In this document: piece by piece, positions 20,905 through 22,374 of the stretch
How the letters are laid out: every line of letters starts with the position of its first letter
Position numbering within the stretch: position 1 is the first letter of the stretch
Assembly (NCBI GenBank): GCA_902494465.1
Contig: CABUTH010000012.1
Location: forward strand, 1 to 22,374
Direction of reading: 5' to 3'
Length of the DNA stretch: 22,374 bases
Source of the DNA: an uncultured Collinsella sp.
GTDB taxonomy: Bacteria; Actinomycetota; Coriobacteriia; Coriobacteriales; Coriobacteriaceae
Made by a program: the position numbers and the translations under genes
The notes under the pieces: generated by a model
What the model saw: only the letters and a program-made list of their open reading frames with translations
Databases searched by the model: none
Told to the model about the DNA's origin: nothing

Positions 20905-22374
20905 CTACATCAGGCGCAGACTGACGTCCTTGAGCTGGGCGCCGCTAACGGCACTCGGAGCGCCCGACATAAGGTCGGAGCCGCTGGCCGTCTTGGGGAA
21001 CGCCATGACGTCGCGGATGGAGTCGGAACCGGTGAGCAGCATGCACACGCGGTCCAGGCCCAGAGCGAAACCGCCCATCGGGGGCGCACCAAACTTGAGG
21101 GCCTCCATGAGGAAGCCGAACTGAGACTCGGCACGCTCCTCGGTAAAGCCCAGGAGCTTGAGCATGGACATCTGCATCTCGGCGTTGTGGATACGCATAC
21201 CGCCGCCGCCGGCCTCAAAGCCGTCCATGACAAAGTCGTAGGTGCAAGAACCGGCTGCCAACGGGTCGGCCTCGATCTTGGCGATGTCGGTCTCGGTCGG
21301 CAGGGTAAAGGGCTGGTGCTCGGCAGCATAGGCCTTGCGATCCTCGTCCCAGTGGAACAGCGGGAAGTTGACGACCCACAGGAAGTCGTGGCCCTCGCGC
21401 TTGATCTCGAGCGCATTGGCCATGTGCGAACGCATGCCGCCCAGGATCTCGTCGGAGAGCAAGCGCGGGCCGGCGGCGAACATCACAAGGTCGCCGGGCT
21501 CGACATCCATGCGCTCGCGCAGAGCCGCCATCTCCTCGTCCGAGAAGAACTTGACGATGGGGCTGTTGATAGAGCCGTCCTCGCGGAAAGCAATCCAGGC
21601 CAGGCCCTTGGCGCCAAACGTGGAGGCCACGCCGGCAAGCTTATCGATCTTGGCACGTGCCCAGGCACCGGCGCCCTTGGCGTTGATGGCCTTGACGACA
21701 GAGCCCTCCTCGTTTGCGGCAGTCGCAAAGACCTTGAACTTGGAGTTGGCGAAGATGTCGGTCAGGTCGACCAGGTGCATGCCATAGCGGGTATCGGGCT
21801 TGTCGGAGCCATAGGTGTCCATGGCCTCCCAGTAGTCCATACGACGCAGCGGCGTAGGCATCTCGACGCCCATGCGGCCGAAGGCGTCGGCCAGGACCTC
21901 CTCGAGCGCGCTCATGACGTCGTTCTGGTCCACGAAGGACATCTCGATATCGACCTGGGTGAACTCGGGCTGACGGTCGGCACGCAGGTCCTCGTCGCGG
22001 AAGCACTTGGCAACCTGGTAGTAGCGCTCGACGCCACCGACCATGAGCAGCTGCTTCAGGAGCTGCGGGGACTGCGGCAGGGCGTAGAAGTTACCCGGCT
22101 GAATACGGCTGGGAACGATGAAGTCGCGAGCGCCCTCGGGCGTGGACTTGAACAGGGAGGGCGTCTCGACCTCCATGAACTCACGGTTGTGCAGCGCCTC
22201 CCGAATGGCAAAGGTAAAGTCGGAGCGCAGCTTGAGGTTGGCCATCATCTCGGGACGACGGAGGTCCAGATAGCGATAGCGCAGGCGGGTGTCCTCGCTC
22301 GTCTCGATGCCGTCCTCGATCTGGAACGGCGGGGTGACGGACGTGTTGCGCGCCTCGGCGAGGACGGTCAGGAC
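20905..22374 (-). CDS. aspS: Aspartyl-tRNA synthetase, C-terminal 489 residues (N-terminus outside window)
   Basis: AspRS charges tRNA-Asp (or also tRNA-Asn in non-discriminating forms). The frame is open to the window edge: the last visible upstream codons read as the hinge before class II motif 1, including LRYRYLDLRRP. Visible signatures are motif 1 around FMEVETPSLFKSTPEGARDF, motif 2 FRDEDLRADRQPEFTQVDIEMSF-type sequence, and motif 3 GFALGLDRVCMLLTG. The GAD-like insertion of bacterial-type enzymes lies between motifs 2 and 3. Compared with the usual length of about 590, roughly the first 100 residues, the OB-fold anticodon domain, are missing from view. An internal ATG at 22248 is not the start because conserved sequence continues before it. 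It is unrelated to the iron and pectin genes. Confidence 0.96.
   Translation of the reverse strand, partial: VLTVLAEARNTSVTPPFQIEDGIETSEDTRLRYRYLDLRRPEMMANLKLRSDFTFAIREALHNREFMEVETPSLFKSTPEGARDFIVPSRIQPGNFYALPQSPQLLKQLLMVGGVERYYQVAKCFRDEDLRADRQPEFTQVDIEMSFVDQNDVMSALEEVLADAFGRMGVEMPTPLRRMDYWEAMDTYGSDKPDTRYGMHLVDLTDIFANSKFKVFATAANEEGSVVKAINAKGAGAWARAKIDKLAGVASTFGAKGLAWIAFREDGSINSPIVKFFSDEEMAALRERMDVEPGDLVMFAAGPRLLSDEILGGMRSHMANALEIKREGHDFLWVVNFPLFHWDEDRKAYAAEHQPFTLPTETDIAKIEADPLAAGSCTYDFVMDGFEAGGGGMRIHNAEMQMSMLKLLGFTEERAESQFGFLMEALKFGAPPMGGFALGLDRVCMLLTGSDSIRDVMAFPKTASGSDLMSGAPSAVSGAQLKDVSLRLM

Noticed and set aside
22246..22248. Internal ATG as the start of aspS
   Set aside because: Conserved AspRS sequence (LRYRYLDLRRP) continues upstream to the window edge, so the gene is cut by the window.

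Overview
The window is a block of 16 complete and two edge-truncated genes, all on the minus strand, so transcription runs from position 22374 towards 1. High GC, GTG starts in places, a feoA-feoA-feoB iron cluster and an intracellular pectin-catabolism locus suggest a gut member of the Coriobacteriia, most likely Collinsella. That is an inference from gene content and style; no rRNA or other marker is present to prove it.

In transcription order: (1) housekeeping and iron, 22374-16805: the C-terminal part of aspartyl-tRNA synthetase (aspS), an HPr-family phosphocarrier with Asp at position 46, two feoA genes, feoB, and a small Cys-rich FeoB-associated membrane protein. (2) A LacI-family regulator (16660-15581). 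(3) A hexuronate operon, uxaC-uxaB-uxaA (15120-10518), converting galacturonate through tagaturonate and altronate to 2-keto-3-deoxygluconate (KDG). (4) A pectin-oligosaccharide operon (10162-3078): a GPH-type sugar symporter, a GH28 polygalacturonase, an alpha/beta esterase, a two-domain pectin methylesterase-alpha/beta hydrolase fusion, and an SGNH esterase. (5) A third unit (2970-825, perhaps to 1): a GH105 unsaturated glycuronyl hydrolase, a TIM-barrel sugar isomerase/epimerase, and the first 240 residues of a GltD-like FAD oxidoreductase.

Units 3, 4 and 5 each begin with the same promoter design. Two copies of a 16-bp palindrome close to AGGTGAACGTTCACCT lie 38-41 bp apart, centre to centre, around a candidate -10 box, and the TTCACC half of the upstream copy sits where a -35 box should be. 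Extra copies lie upstream of units 3 and 4. The LacI-family protein encoded next door is the obvious candidate ligand, which would make this a self-contained three-operon regulon.

None of the glycoside hydrolases or esterases shows a signal peptide. The locus therefore looks like a scavenging pathway: short, still methylated or acetylated pectin oligosaccharides would be imported by the GPH transporter, de-esterified and hydrolysed in the cytoplasm, and the galacturonate fed to UxaCBA. KDG kinase, KDPG aldolase, KduI/KduD and any secreted pectinase are absent from the window.

Non-coding features include eight strong or plausible intrinsic terminators, a near-perfect 36-bp palindrome containing one operator, a pair of 32-bp inverted repeats bracketing the lacI terminator, metalloregulator-like inverted repeats ahead of feoA and feoB, and a REP/BIME-like repeat between aspS and the HPr gene.
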